Source: Sulfuricurvum sp. (GTDB taxonomy: Bacteria > Campylobacterota > Campylobacteria > Campylobacterales > Sulfurimonadaceae). Taken from it: 64,000 nt of DNA. The stretch is taken from positions 1 through 64,000 of the forward strand of contig JAGXFL010000005.1 in the NCBI GenBank assembly GCA_024637295.1. Direction: 5' to 3'. The notes under the pieces are model-generated. The model was not told where the DNA came from, searched no databases, and was given only the letters and a program-made list of their open reading frames with translations. Numbering within the stretch: position 1 is the stretch's first letter; every line of letters begins with the position of its first letter. Position numbers and translations under genes: made by a program. This document shows, piece after piece, positions 55,233-64,000 of the stretch.

Positions 55233-58200
55233 ATGGAGATTTTATTATTAGCCGCAATAATTGTAATAGTGATCCTCTCCTACAAAATCAGATCACTCAT
55301 ACATGAACGCGATGTTGCCCTCAAAAAGCAGGAATCCGATTCTAAAATTCTCTTTTTACAATCACGCTATGCCTCGATGGGAGAGACCGTCGGAAACATC
55401 GCCCACCAATGGAAACAGCCGCTTAATGCCATCGGCTCTATTCAAAATAGCATCAAAGCTTCACTGATATTCCAAGGTGAAATTTCAAAAGAGAAACTTC
55501 TCAATTCTGTTGATACCAGCTTTAAGCTGCTGCAACATCTGGCCGAGACTATCGATACCTTTTACAGTTTTTTATCCTACAAAGAGAGCAGCAGTTTCGT
55601 CCTATCCGACGAGCTCGAAAAAATCCGCAAAATCACCGAATACTCCTTCGAAAACAGTAACATCACCTTGCAATATGAACTCAATATCAATCCCACGATT
55701 CAAGGAAATGCCAACGAGTTTACCCATTCCATGCTCAATCTCATTTTAAATGCCAAAGACGCATTTGATGAAAGCGATTCGCATTCCCCCACGATCATCG
55801 TCAGAGTTGATGATGGAAACGGCAACTGCAACATAACGGTCTGCGACAATGCCGGAGGAATACGTATAATGCCCATCGAGATGGTTTTCGATCGACATAT
55901 TTCAACCAAAGAATCAGGATCTGGGCTGGGATTGTTTATGACCAAAAACATCATCGAAAACCGATTTAGCGGTACCATCTGTGTCGAAAATAAATCCGGT
56001 GGCGCCTGTTTTACTATCGCTTTGCCTTACGCGCAATACAACGAAAACTTTCCCCTATTAGAAACGACGGATGAGAAACTGAGTTTAGAGCGGATCAATC
56101 AACTCTCCCGCAAAGTCATCGAACTCGAAGAGATCGAAAAAACCCTCAAAAAATGGGCTGAAATCTTTGAACACGCACATTGGGCAATTACCATACGCCT
56201 CGCTAATAGTAATACGCTTGAAATGACTAATCCTGCTTTTAATGCACTTTACGGATATACGACCAATGAAATAAATACACTAAGTGTACCGGATCTTTTT
56301 GCACCACAGAGCTTAGAGATATTGCCAAAAATACAAAAAGAGGCTTTTGAAAAAGGTTTTACCGTATTCGAAACGATACAAAAACGTAAAGACGGTTCTT
56401 ATTTTCCTGCATCCGTTGAGCTCATAGTCATCAAAGATGCACAGGGAGAAGTCTTATATAACGTCGCTAATATCTGGGATTTGACAGAGAAAAAAGAGGT
56501 AGAGGAGAGACTTAAACTTAAAAAATTTGCACTTGAACATATTCAAGAAGCAGTATATTTAATCGATAAAGATTCAAAAGTTCATTATGTAAATGAGAAA
56601 GCCTACACCTCTTTAGGATATACCCAAGAGGAATTGCTGAGCATGACAACTTTGGATCTTAATTCCGATTTAACAATGGAATTATGGAATGCACATTGGG
56701 AAGACATCAGAAAAAATGGTTCAGCTAAGGCTCTAATAGAACATAAAAGAAAAGATGGAGTAGTTATACCTGTAGAAGTAAGCGCAAACTATTTTGAATA
56801 TAACGGTGTAGGCTATAATCTTGCAATTTCACGTGATATTACGGAGCGCCTACTCCTTGAAGCAGAAAAAGAGACCAGAGCACTCAAAACGATTGCCGAA
56901 AATATCCCTGATAATATCGCCCGGTGGGACACAGAGGGTCGCTACCTCTATATAAATCCGACACATGAACGCACTCTGGGAATCTCTAATAGCGAGATAA
57001 TCGGCATGAGTATTTCTGATGAACATACAGAGGTAAAAGAGGCTATCGCAGAAGTGATCACTGCCAAACAAAAAGTAATCGTACATCAACAGGTGCTGAA
57101 CGAGAATGGTGAAAGAGAGATGCACGATGTCACTTTAGTGCCGGAGTTGGATACTGATGGAAAACTCATCAGTGTACTTGGAATCGGTAAAGATATGACC
57201 GACATCTATCGCATGCAAGATACCATTTCCGCACGAGAGAAAGAGTTCCGAACACTGGTTGAGAACCTACCGGACAATGTCATCCGTTACGACAAAGAGT
57301 GTCGGGCTATCTATGTGACTCCACACATGGATAAGCTCCACGGAGAAGATACCGCACTTACGCTACTAAGCAAAACGCCGACGGAAGTTCACAGTGATTT
57401 TGTTGAAACAAGAGAATATCAAGAAAAAATAGTACGTACTATCGCGACAGGAGAGACGAATGAGTTGGAACTGACTTTCCCTATCCATACAGGTGAAATA
57501 CGCACCCACCATATCCGCTTCATAGCCGAACGAGATTTAAATGGTGAAATATACGGTGCGTTAGCAATCGGCACCGATATCACAGAACGCAAAATGCACG
57601 AAAATCTATTAGTTCAAAAAGAACAAGAATCTCGTGCATTACTCAACAATCTGCCAGGCTATGTATATACGCTTAAACTTAGCCCTGAGGGAGAAATGAA
57701 TTTTATTTATCTTAGTCCAGGCGTTGCAGAGGTTTACGGCATAAATGCGGAAGAACCATTGGATGATATGGTAGCAACTATTCATGAGATGATACATCAT
57801 GATGACCTACAGGAAATTGAAGCTAAAATCATTCAATCAAGCCAAGAATTAACCCCTTTCTTTGTGGCTTATCGTATTCATCATCCCACAGATGGTGAAA
57901 AATGGCTTGAGGCACGTTCTATTCCTGAAAAATTACAAGACGGTACTATTGTATGGCATGGAATCGTACTTGATGTGACTAAGCGTAAAAAGCTTGAAGC
58001 TCTATTAGACAAAGAGCGTAAATTCTTAACCGATGCACAGAGAGTTGCACATACCGGCAGCTGGTATCTAGATATCAAAGATGGTGTTCTCACATGGTCG
58101 GATGAGACCTATAGAATCTTTGAGTTTGACAAAGAGGATATAGACGATCTTCATAAGACATTCTACGAGTGTGTCCATCCTGATGATCGAGAAATGGTAA

Positions 58201-59240
58201 ATGCACCTTATTTAGAAACTTTAAAAACAGGAAATGCCTACGAAATAGAACACAGAATTGTTATGGCCGACGGTAGAATCAAATATGTAATCGAAAGATG
58301 TGCACATACATACGATAATGATGGAACTCCTCTCTACTCAATAGGAACAGTACAAGATATTACTGCACGAAAAGAAGAAGAAGAGATTATGCAGCAGAAT
58401 CGAACTCTCTTACATGCCATTTTGGAAAGCTCACCTGATGTCATCACCTTTGCCCTCGATACGAATTACCGCTATATCGCCTTCGACTCCAAGCATGCGG
58501 AAGTGATGCGCACGATTTTTGGTAAAGAGATAACTATAGGGATGGATATGCTGGAGGTAATAGGGTCAATTGCCGACAGGAAAATCGCAAAACGTAGTTA
58601 TGACCGAGCACTTGAAGGAGAGAGCTTTATCGCCGAAGAGGAATACGGCGATGAGAGACTATCACGAAAGTTCTGGCAGATATCGTACTCCCCAATCTGT
58701 AGTAATGAGGGTAAAATCATCGGACTCACCTGTTTTAATCTCGACATTACACAGCGTAAACAGGCCGAAGAGTACATCCATAACCTGAACATGACACTTG
58801 AAAAACGGATCCATGAGCGGACGGTGCAGCTGCAGGAGGCTGTCACGACGCTGCACCAAGAGGTCACTGAACGTAAAAATACCGAAAAACAGCTCAAATT
58901 GATTGAAACGGCGATCAATAGCTCTGATGAAGCGGTCTACATCATAGACGATACCAATCGCATCATTTTTGCTAGCGACGCAGTAAGCACAATGTTGGGA
59001 TATACCAAAGAAGAGCTGATGGAGATGACTATATACGATATTGATGTACATCTGAGCTACGAAGATGTGTGCAAAATTTTCGAAAATTTACCGGTCGAAT
59101 ACAGATTTACATTTAAGACCAAACACCGAACTAAAGAGGGGCGTATCTTTGATGTAGAAGTCAATACGACCTGTTTCACGCATCAAGGAATAGGTTTTGG
59201 AATATCGATCATCAAAGAGATTGGGGGGAAAGATAGTTAG
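55233..59240 (+). CDS. Histidine kinase with N-terminal catalytic core and eight C-terminal PAS domains
   Basis: The ATG at 55233 is taken because it begins right after the regulator's stop; an in-frame GTG at 55206 overlaps that gene. 1335 residues. One membrane segment (~4-20), then H58 in GNIAHQWKQPLNAI, then the ATPase (N box NLILNAKDAF, VCDNAGGI, GSGLGLFMTKNII) up to ~270. Only then come about eight PAS domains (starts near 305, 435, 550, 672, 800, 930, 1055 and 1215). Usual kinases have PAS before the core. The chain ends in PAS8 with no further output domain. Confidence 0.9.
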   Translation: MEILLLAAIIVIVILSYKIRSLIHERDVALKKQESDSKILFLQSRYASMGETVGNIAHQWKQPLNAIGSIQNSIKASLIFQGEISKEKLLNSVDTSFKLLQHLAETIDTFYSFLSYKESSSFVLSDELEKIRKITEYSFENSNITLQYELNINPTIQGNANEFTHSMLNLILNAKDAFDESDSHSPTIIVRVDDGNGNCNITVCDNAGGIRIMPIEMVFDRHISTKESGSGLGLFMTKNIIENRFSGTICVENKSGGACFTIALPYAQYNENFPLLETTDEKLSLERINQLSRKVIELEEIEKTLKKWAEIFEHAHWAITIRLANSNTLEMTNPAFNALYGYTTNEINTLSVPDLFAPQSLEILPKIQKEAFEKGFTVFETIQKRKDGSYFPASVELIVIKDAQGEVLYNVANIWDLTEKKEVEERLKLKKFALEHIQEAVYLIDKDSKVHYVNEKAYTSLGYTQEELLSMTTLDLNSDLTMELWNAHWEDIRKNGSAKALIEHKRKDGVVIPVEVSANYFEYNGVGYNLAISRDITERLLLEAEKETRALKTIAENIPDNIARWDTEGRYLYINPTHERTLGISNSEIIGMSISDEHTEVKEAIAEVITAKQKVIVHQQVLNENGEREMHDVTLVPELDTDGKLISVLGIGKDMTDIYRMQDTISAREKEFRTLVENLPDNVIRYDKECRAIYVTPHMDKLHGEDTALTLLSKTPTEVHSDFVETREYQEKIVRTIATGETNELELTFPIHTGEIRTHHIRFIAERDLNGEIYGALAIGTDITERKMHENLLVQKEQESRALLNNLPGYVYTLKLSPEGEMNFIYLSPGVAEVYGINAEEPLDDMVATIHEMIHHDDLQEIEAKIIQSSQELTPFFVAYRIHHPTDGEKWLEARSIPEKLQDGTIVWHGIVLDVTKRKKLEALLDKERKFLTDAQRVAHTGSWYLDIKDGVLTWSDETYRIFEFDKEDIDDLHKTFYECVHPDDREMVNAPYLETLKTGNAYEIEHRIVMADGRIKYVIERCAHTYDNDGTPLYSIGTVQDITARKEEEEIMQQNRTLLHAILESSPDVITFALDTNYRYIAFDSKHAEVMRTIFGKEITIGMDMLEVIGSIADRKIAKRSYDRALEGESFIAEEEYGDERLSRKFWQISYSPICSNEGKIIGLTCFNLDITQRKQAEEYIHNLNMTLEKRIHERTVQLQEAVTTLHQEVTERKNTEKQLKLIETAINSSDEAVYIIDDTNRIIFASDAVSTMLGYTKEELMEMTIYDIDVHLSYEDVCKIFENLPVEYRFTFKTKHRTKEGRIFDVEVNTTCFTHQGIGFGISIIKEIGGKDS

Positions 59241-59416
59241 GAGGAGATCTCACAACCATCTCCTTTTATGAGAGACTCTATCTCTTGTTTACATTTTTCC
59301 AAGGCCGCTTGATTTTGAGATTTGAGATTATTTTCCGAATTTTTCATTTCTTTTATCGTATTATACATCTCATCAAATGCCAGACAAAACTCACTGTATT
59401 CATCTTCATACTCCAT
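59237..59416 (-). CDS. Small acidic hypothetical protein (59 aa)
   Basis: The ATG at 59416 follows GGGGGAGT by about five bases. A helical, acidic protein: MEYEDEYSEFCLAF, KEMKNSENNLKSQNQAALEK. It overlaps the kinase stop by 4 bp and points toward it. Its start faces the repeat array at 59473-59538, so it is transcribed divergently from the giant PAS gene. No family recognised. Confidence 0.45.
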   Translation of the reverse strand: MEYEDEYSEFCLAFDEMYNTIKEMKNSENNLKSQNQAALEKCKQEIESLIKGDGCEISS

Positions 59417-59472
59417 AATGACTCCCCCTACCCACAACATACAACTGCAATAGAAAATTTTACTTTTTCATC

Positions 59473-59538
59473 GGTCACAGAGTGGTACAAATTTGAGCAT
59501 CAGATGTGACCGATATGCGACCGCAACATTGCTACTAT
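59473..59538 (+). promoter_or_regulatory. Promoter with 11-bp repeat array, site D (giant PAS gene)
   Basis: GGTCA (59473-59477), N6, GGTAC (59484-59488), N18, TGACC (59507-59511), N6, CGACC (59518-59522), N10, and a -10 TACTAT (59533-59538) with TGC in front. Every spacing equals that of site B on the opposite strand. It lies between divergent genes; -10 placement fits the plus-strand PAS gene. Confidence 0.75.
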
Positions 59539-59620
59539 TCTATTCATAAGTGTAATTAGGGTTATTCCCCGATTCGATTTTTTTACTTTGTCACTTAATA
59601 TGAATATTACGGAACCGCAT

Positions 59621-62600
59621 ATGGATAAATTAGAGTACATTTTTGATAATGCCAAAGAGGACATTGCTGTCGGCAACGCTCAGGATAACACCAATGTAAA
59701 AAGAAATGATGATGACATCGTCAAAATCACGAGACAGCTCACTTCACTCGTTTCCACCATTCCCGATTTGCTGTGGGTTAAAGACATCAATGGTGTGTAT
59801 CTGACCTGCAATCCTGCCTATGAACGTTTTATAAATGCCTCAAAAAGCGATATCATCGGTAAAACGGACTATGACTTTTATGAGGCAAATGCGGCAGATG
59901 CCTGTAAACAATCCGATCTCGACGCCATTGCCGCTGATAGCGTCACCCTCAGCTATGAAACCTTTTTCGATCACAATACCGGTGAAGACTCTACATGGGA
60001 GGTGAGAAAAGTTTCCGTCACAATGCCAGGAGGAGAGTCGATGGGGGTATTGGGTATCGGGCGCGATATCACACAACAAAAACAGATGGAAGCATCCCTG
60101 CATGATGCCAACGAACGCTACACCCATATCCTCGACAACAGCATCGATCCTATCTATCTTCTGGAAGTGACAGAGGACGGACGGTTCATCCATATCGAAA
60201 TAAACCAAGCATTTTTAGATGCCACAGGGGTACCCAAAGAAAAAATCGTAGGGCAATACGTCGATGAGATCGAGAATGAAGGGTTCAGAGAGATTCTCCT
60301 CCGAAAGTACGGCTCATGTCTAGCTGCGGGAGTAAAAACCGAATTCACAGCCGAATACGACCTTCCCGACGGACTTAAGACCTATCATTCCATTCTTACT
60401 CCGATTCGAGACGAGAGCGGACGGATAGAGAAGATTTCGGGTATAGCCAGAGATATTACAGAACAAAAAAAAGCAGAGTTAGCTCTAATAGAAAGCCAAA
60501 CTAAACTGCAAACCATTATCGAAAATGAACCGGAGTGCATTAAAATCATCGATGCCAACGGGCACTTGGTCTATATGAATCCAGCGGGTCTGGATATGAT
60601 TGAGGCTACACTGGATCAGGTGCAGGGAAAAGCAGTTCTTGGCGTTGTTGTTGAGGAATACAGGAATTCTTTTGCCCAGATGCACCAGCGGGTCATTGCC
60701 GGTGAAAAAGTTAATTTAATCTTTGAAACCATTGGATTAAAGGGCAAGCACTGCTGGCTAGAAACCACTTCGGCACCGATGCAATTAAACGGGGAACCTG
60801 TTTTATTGGGCGTTACGAGAGATATTACCGATAGAATAAATAATGAAAAAGAGCTGAAGAAAAATGAAGAAGCTCTTAAAATTAGAGAACAAGAGTTTCG
60901 TTCTCTAGCTGAAAACTCCACCGACCCTATTTTCCGCTACGACCTCGATTGCCGTCGTATCTATGTCAATCCGACGGTTGAACGGCTCAGCGGAATCCCT
61001 GCATCCGCATTACTTGGTAAGACTCCTTCGGAAGCGACGACTGTCCCGACGAAAGAAGCGCTAAAGATAGAGGAAACAATCAAAAGGGTAATACAAACGG
61101 GAGAACCAGAGATTTTAGATGTACTCTTTGTCGCACCAGATGGAAAAGAGCACTATTTTCGAAACAACCATATCCCCGAGTTTGACTCTGATGGAACTAT
61201 CACGAGTGTCCTTGCCATATCGCATGATATTACCGCAGTCAAACAGCAAGAAGGGTTGCTTGAAACGATACGCAAGAGCGAGCAAAAATTAAACAATCTG
61301 TATGCGCTTTCTCCACTTGGTATTGCCTTAACCGATATGAATGGGAAATACATCGAATTCAATGATGCATTTTGCACGATATGCGGTTATACACTAGATG
61401 AACTAAAAGAGCTTGATTATTGGGCTTTAACACCGATTGAATATAAGGAGCAAGAGCGTGAGCAGCTTGAGTTACTTAAACGAACCGGACGCTATGGTCC
61501 GTATGAAAAAGTATATCGCCAGAAAAATGGAAATCTGATCCCGATCCAACTCAATGGAGTATTGTTTACAGGAGATGATGGGGAGCAATATATATGGTCA
61601 ATTGTTGAAGACATCACCGAAAGAAAACGTGCCGAAGAAACCATCAATTCAAAATCCATTCTTCTTCAATCGATCTTGGAAAGTTCACCGGATGTAACCA
61701 TGTTTGCGTTGGATACGGGGTATAACTATCTTACTTTCAATCAAAATCATCGTGCAGTAATAAACGAAATATGGGGTCATAATATAACCATTGGTATGAA
61801 TATGCTCGATTATATAACACGTGAAGATGATAGACAAAAATCCAAAGAATTCTTTGATAAAGCGTTAGGCGGGGAGTCTTTTGTCAATGAAAGCGAATAT
61901 GGTGATGAAAATTTCTCTCGTAGCTATTGGGAGACCTATTATTCTCCGATGTATGACGATAACGGTGAAACGATAGGATTAACCTGCTTTAATCTCAATA
62001 TCACCGAACGAAAAGAGCAAGAAGAGCTATTACGTCAAAAAGAGGCGGAATTCCGATCTCTTGCCGAGAGAACTCCCGATACGATTGCACGTTACGACCG
62101 TGACTGTATACGCACCTATGCCAACCCATCTCTGGCTTCAATGATGGGAATCGCTACTGAAGAGCTACTGGGTGAAAAACCTACTGCTTACAACTTCTCC
62201 GTTCAATCAGTAGCCTATGAAGATAAGATGAGTGAGGTAATGCAAAACGGTTTCGAGGGGGAATTCGAATACACTTGGCCCGACAAAACGGGTCAAATGA
62301 TCACCAGTCACGTGCGGATCATCCCTGAAAAAGATGAAAATGGTGTAATTTGTAGCGTATTAGCAATCGGACGTGACATCACAAGTATCAAAGCATACGA
62401 ACAGCGCTTAAAACACAACGAAGATCGTCTAATTAAGGCTCAAAAAGTCGCAAAAATCGGGAGTCTTGAGGTAGAGTTTCCAGGGCTTAAAATCGCTTTA
62501 TCTTCTGAAACCCTCAATATTTTTGAAATTGATTCAAAAGTTTCAGCATTTTCGTATGACCATATTCTCGACGTTGTCCATCCCGAAGATCGAGTGGCTG

Positions 62601-64000
62601 TTGATGCACAGCTTGGTGTTGCAATTGCGAATAAAACACCCTACGAAATCGTCCACCGCCTCCTCTTCCGTGATGGCAGAATTAAATATGTCGAGCAAAA
62701 ATGGGAAACTGTTTTCGACAAGAGCGGTACCCCTATTCGCTCAATCGGAACGGTGCAAGACATCACACAGCGTAAACAGCAGGAACTCCTGCTAAAAGAA
62801 AAAGAGAATGAATATCAAACGCTAGCAAATAACTATCCTGACATTATTATCCGCTATGACCGCTCTTGCCGCCGCGTCTATGTCAATTACAATTTTAAAA
62901 AAATCTTCTCTTATGTGGCCAATGAATTTCTCGGAAAGAGCCCTATAGAGGGTTCTGGGCTGGTTGCTCCACAATATTTTATGGATGAAGTAAAAAAAGT
63001 GATTAACAGTGGCCTATCTAGTGAAATCGAAATAGCAGCCATTAATATACAAAATGAGATGAGATGGTATTTAGCCACCCTCGTCCCGGAATTTGATGGC
63101 AACGAGGTAAGCGGTGTATTATGTGTTGCCCGTGATATTTCTGATTCCAAAGTATACGAATCAGCTCTCCAAAAAAGTGCCAAATTGCAAAAAACTTTAT
63201 CGCGTATGGCTGGAAGTATCCCCGGGTTTGTATTCGTGTTTAAACGCTCTTTAATCGATAAAATGACCTTTACCTATGTCAGTTCCGGCATTATGGCACT
63301 TTGCGGATTACATCCTGAAGAATTGGCAGACGATGCAATGCCGTTTTTCTCTCTGATCCATCCCGATGATCGACACAAAATCGACAATGCTATAAGCATC
63401 TCTGCAATAAACATGTCTCCATTATATGAACAATTACGAATCTATGTACCGGGTGGAGAGATTATGTGGCTTGAGGTAAAAGCCACACCCAAGATTGATA
63501 CCGACAATGATGGGATTGCATGGTACGGTGTTGTACAAGATATTACCCAACGAATCCAACAAGAGCGTAAACTCTCTATGATGGAGTATTTTCTTGATCA
63601 TATCAATGAAGAGCTTTTCTTGATGAGAAATAAAGGTGAATTCGAATACATCAACGAGGCGGCCTGCCGTACCCTGGGATACAGCCGTGAAGAACTAAAC
63701 GGCATGGGAGTTGGTGATATAGACCCTGACTATCAGCCACAGCGTTGGGATGAACATTGGGAATATATAAAAGAAAACACTTCGCAACTTCTCGAAACAT
63801 CCCATACAACAAAAGAGGGAAAGGTCATCCCAGTAGAGATACATGCGAACTATTTCGAATACGACGATACGGGCTACAATCTGGCCATCACTCACGACAT
63901 CACACAACGTAAAGAGAACGAAGCGAAGTTAAAACGCAAAGAAGAGAGGCTCAAGGAGGCACAGCGCATCGCCAAAATGGGGAGCTGGGATTGGGATATC
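59621..64000 (+). CDS. Giant soluble multi-PAS sensor protein (3' partial)
   Basis: The ATG at 59621 has GGAA seven bases upstream; an in-frame ATG at 59600 lacks a ribosome site. The frame stays open to the window end (1460 codons). No signal peptide or membrane segment. At least eleven PAS/PAC units can be counted, first LVSTIPDLLWVKDINGVYL, last NYFEYDDTGYNLAITHDITQRK, with a twelfth starting at the edge (KMGSWDWDI). Several resemble PAS units of the neighbouring kinase. The output domain is outside the window; a kinase or GGDEF/EAL end is possible but unseen. Confidence 0.9.
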   Translation, partial: MDKLEYIFDNAKEDIAVGNAQDNTNVKRNDDDIVKITRQLTSLVSTIPDLLWVKDINGVYLTCNPAYERFINASKSDIIGKTDYDFYEANAADACKQSDLDAIAADSVTLSYETFFDHNTGEDSTWEVRKVSVTMPGGESMGVLGIGRDITQQKQMEASLHDANERYTHILDNSIDPIYLLEVTEDGRFIHIEINQAFLDATGVPKEKIVGQYVDEIENEGFREILLRKYGSCLAAGVKTEFTAEYDLPDGLKTYHSILTPIRDESGRIEKISGIARDITEQKKAELALIESQTKLQTIIENEPECIKIIDANGHLVYMNPAGLDMIEATLDQVQGKAVLGVVVEEYRNSFAQMHQRVIAGEKVNLIFETIGLKGKHCWLETTSAPMQLNGEPVLLGVTRDITDRINNEKELKKNEEALKIREQEFRSLAENSTDPIFRYDLDCRRIYVNPTVERLSGIPASALLGKTPSEATTVPTKEALKIEETIKRVIQTGEPEILDVLFVAPDGKEHYFRNNHIPEFDSDGTITSVLAISHDITAVKQQEGLLETIRKSEQKLNNLYALSPLGIALTDMNGKYIEFNDAFCTICGYTLDELKELDYWALTPIEYKEQEREQLELLKRTGRYGPYEKVYRQKNGNLIPIQLNGVLFTGDDGEQYIWSIVEDITERKRAEETINSKSILLQSILESSPDVTMFALDTGYNYLTFNQNHRAVINEIWGHNITIGMNMLDYITREDDRQKSKEFFDKALGGESFVNESEYGDENFSRSYWETYYSPMYDDNGETIGLTCFNLNITERKEQEELLRQKEAEFRSLAERTPDTIARYDRDCIRTYANPSLASMMGIATEELLGEKPTAYNFSVQSVAYEDKMSEVMQNGFEGEFEYTWPDKTGQMITSHVRIIPEKDENGVICSVLAIGRDITSIKAYEQRLKHNEDRLIKAQKVAKIGSLEVEFPGLKIALSSETLNIFEIDSKVSAFSYDHILDVVHPEDRVAVDAQLGVAIANKTPYEIVHRLLFRDGRIKYVEQKWETVFDKSGTPIRSIGTVQDITQRKQQELLLKEKENEYQTLANNYPDIIIRYDRSCRRVYVNYNFKKIFSYVANEFLGKSPIEGSGLVAPQYFMDEVKKVINSGLSSEIEIAAINIQNEMRWYLATLVPEFDGNEVSGVLCVARDISDSKVYESALQKSAKLQKTLSRMAGSIPGFVFVFKRSLIDKMTFTYVSSGIMALCGLHPEELADDAMPFFSLIHPDDRHKIDNAISISAINMSPLYEQLRIYVPGGEIMWLEVKATPKIDTDNDGIAWYGVVQDITQRIQQERKLSMMEYFLDHINEELFLMRNKGEFEYINEAACRTLGYSREELNGMGVGDIDPDYQPQRWDEHWEYIKENTSQLLETSHTTKEGKVIPVEIHANYFEYDDTGYNLAITHDITQRKENEAKLKRKEERLKEAQRIAKMGSWDWDI

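Noticed and set aside
59237-59416. Relationship between the small protein here and the 71-residue protein at 41609
   Set aside because: Both are short, acidic, helical and near repeat-array promoters, but no shared motif can be aligned by eye.

Overview
The window looks like chromosomal DNA of a free-living member of the Campylobacterota (Epsilonproteobacteria), closest in feel to Sulfurimonas/Sulfuricurvum. Reasons: the AT-rich composition, the carboxynorspermidine route to polyamines (nspC plus carboxynorspermidine synthase), the linked pdxJ-pdxA pair, CheV, a stand-alone Aer/CetB-like PAS protein next to a soluble chemoreceptor, kinase H-boxes of the AHQWKQPL type, and very many PAS, EAL and HD-GYP signalling proteins. 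This is an inference from gene families; no search was run.

Layout. 1-6.4 kb (+): exported or periplasmic proteins: two CsgG/FlgO-like paralogues (one fused to DUF1566), a DUF1573-cytochrome c fusion, an LPP20-like lipoprotein, a TlpA-like thioredoxin, a DUF4384 protein and two membrane proteins. 6.4-8 kb: small genes, a receiver joined to a ribbon-helix-helix-like tail, and tRNA-Glu. 8-12.4 kb (-): recQ and a Cache-PAS-GGDEF-EAL protein. 12.5-16.8 kb (+): tgt-pdxJ-pdxA and an unknown coiled-coil protein. 16.8-37.4 kb: housekeeping genes on both strands (nspC, M15 peptidase, Memo-like protein, two EAL-HDOD paralogues, carboxynorspermidine synthase, dgkA, an MFS-acyltransferase fusion, DUF695-RraB, a HAD phosphatase, hemH, an NlpC/P60 peptidase, glyS, superoxide reductase, family 4 uracil-DNA glycosylase, a Crp-like regulator and a thioesterase). 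37.4-39.8 kb: accessory DNA with a HigBA toxin-antitoxin pair and an LpxR-like lipid A deacylase. 39.8-53.3 kb (-): a chemotaxis locus, cheY-STAS-cheA-mcp-cheW-cheV-cheR-cheB-(pseudo-receiver)-(CheZ-like)-PAS/HD-GYP, then a small gene and a bipartite Aer/Cet-like pair. 53.4-64 kb: an AraC regulator, an OmpR-type response regulator, a kinase with its catalytic core in front of eight PAS domains, and a soluble protein with at least eleven PAS domains that runs off the window.

Main result. The four promoter regions ahead of (a) the Aer/Cet-like pair, (b) the che operon, (c) the response regulator-kinase pair and (d) the giant PAS protein share one layout: TGACC-N6-nnACC-N10-TAnnAT. Three of them also carry a mirror-image GGTCA-type pair exactly 18 bp upstream. 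Direct repeats with an 11-bp period next to the -10 element suit an OmpR/PhoB-type regulator, and such a regulator is encoded inside the set. I propose a self-regulated PAS-based two-component system that controls chemotaxis and energy taxis. The repeats and spacings are read directly from the sequence; the identity of the regulator is inferred, and the AraC protein encoded between two of the sites is the main rival.
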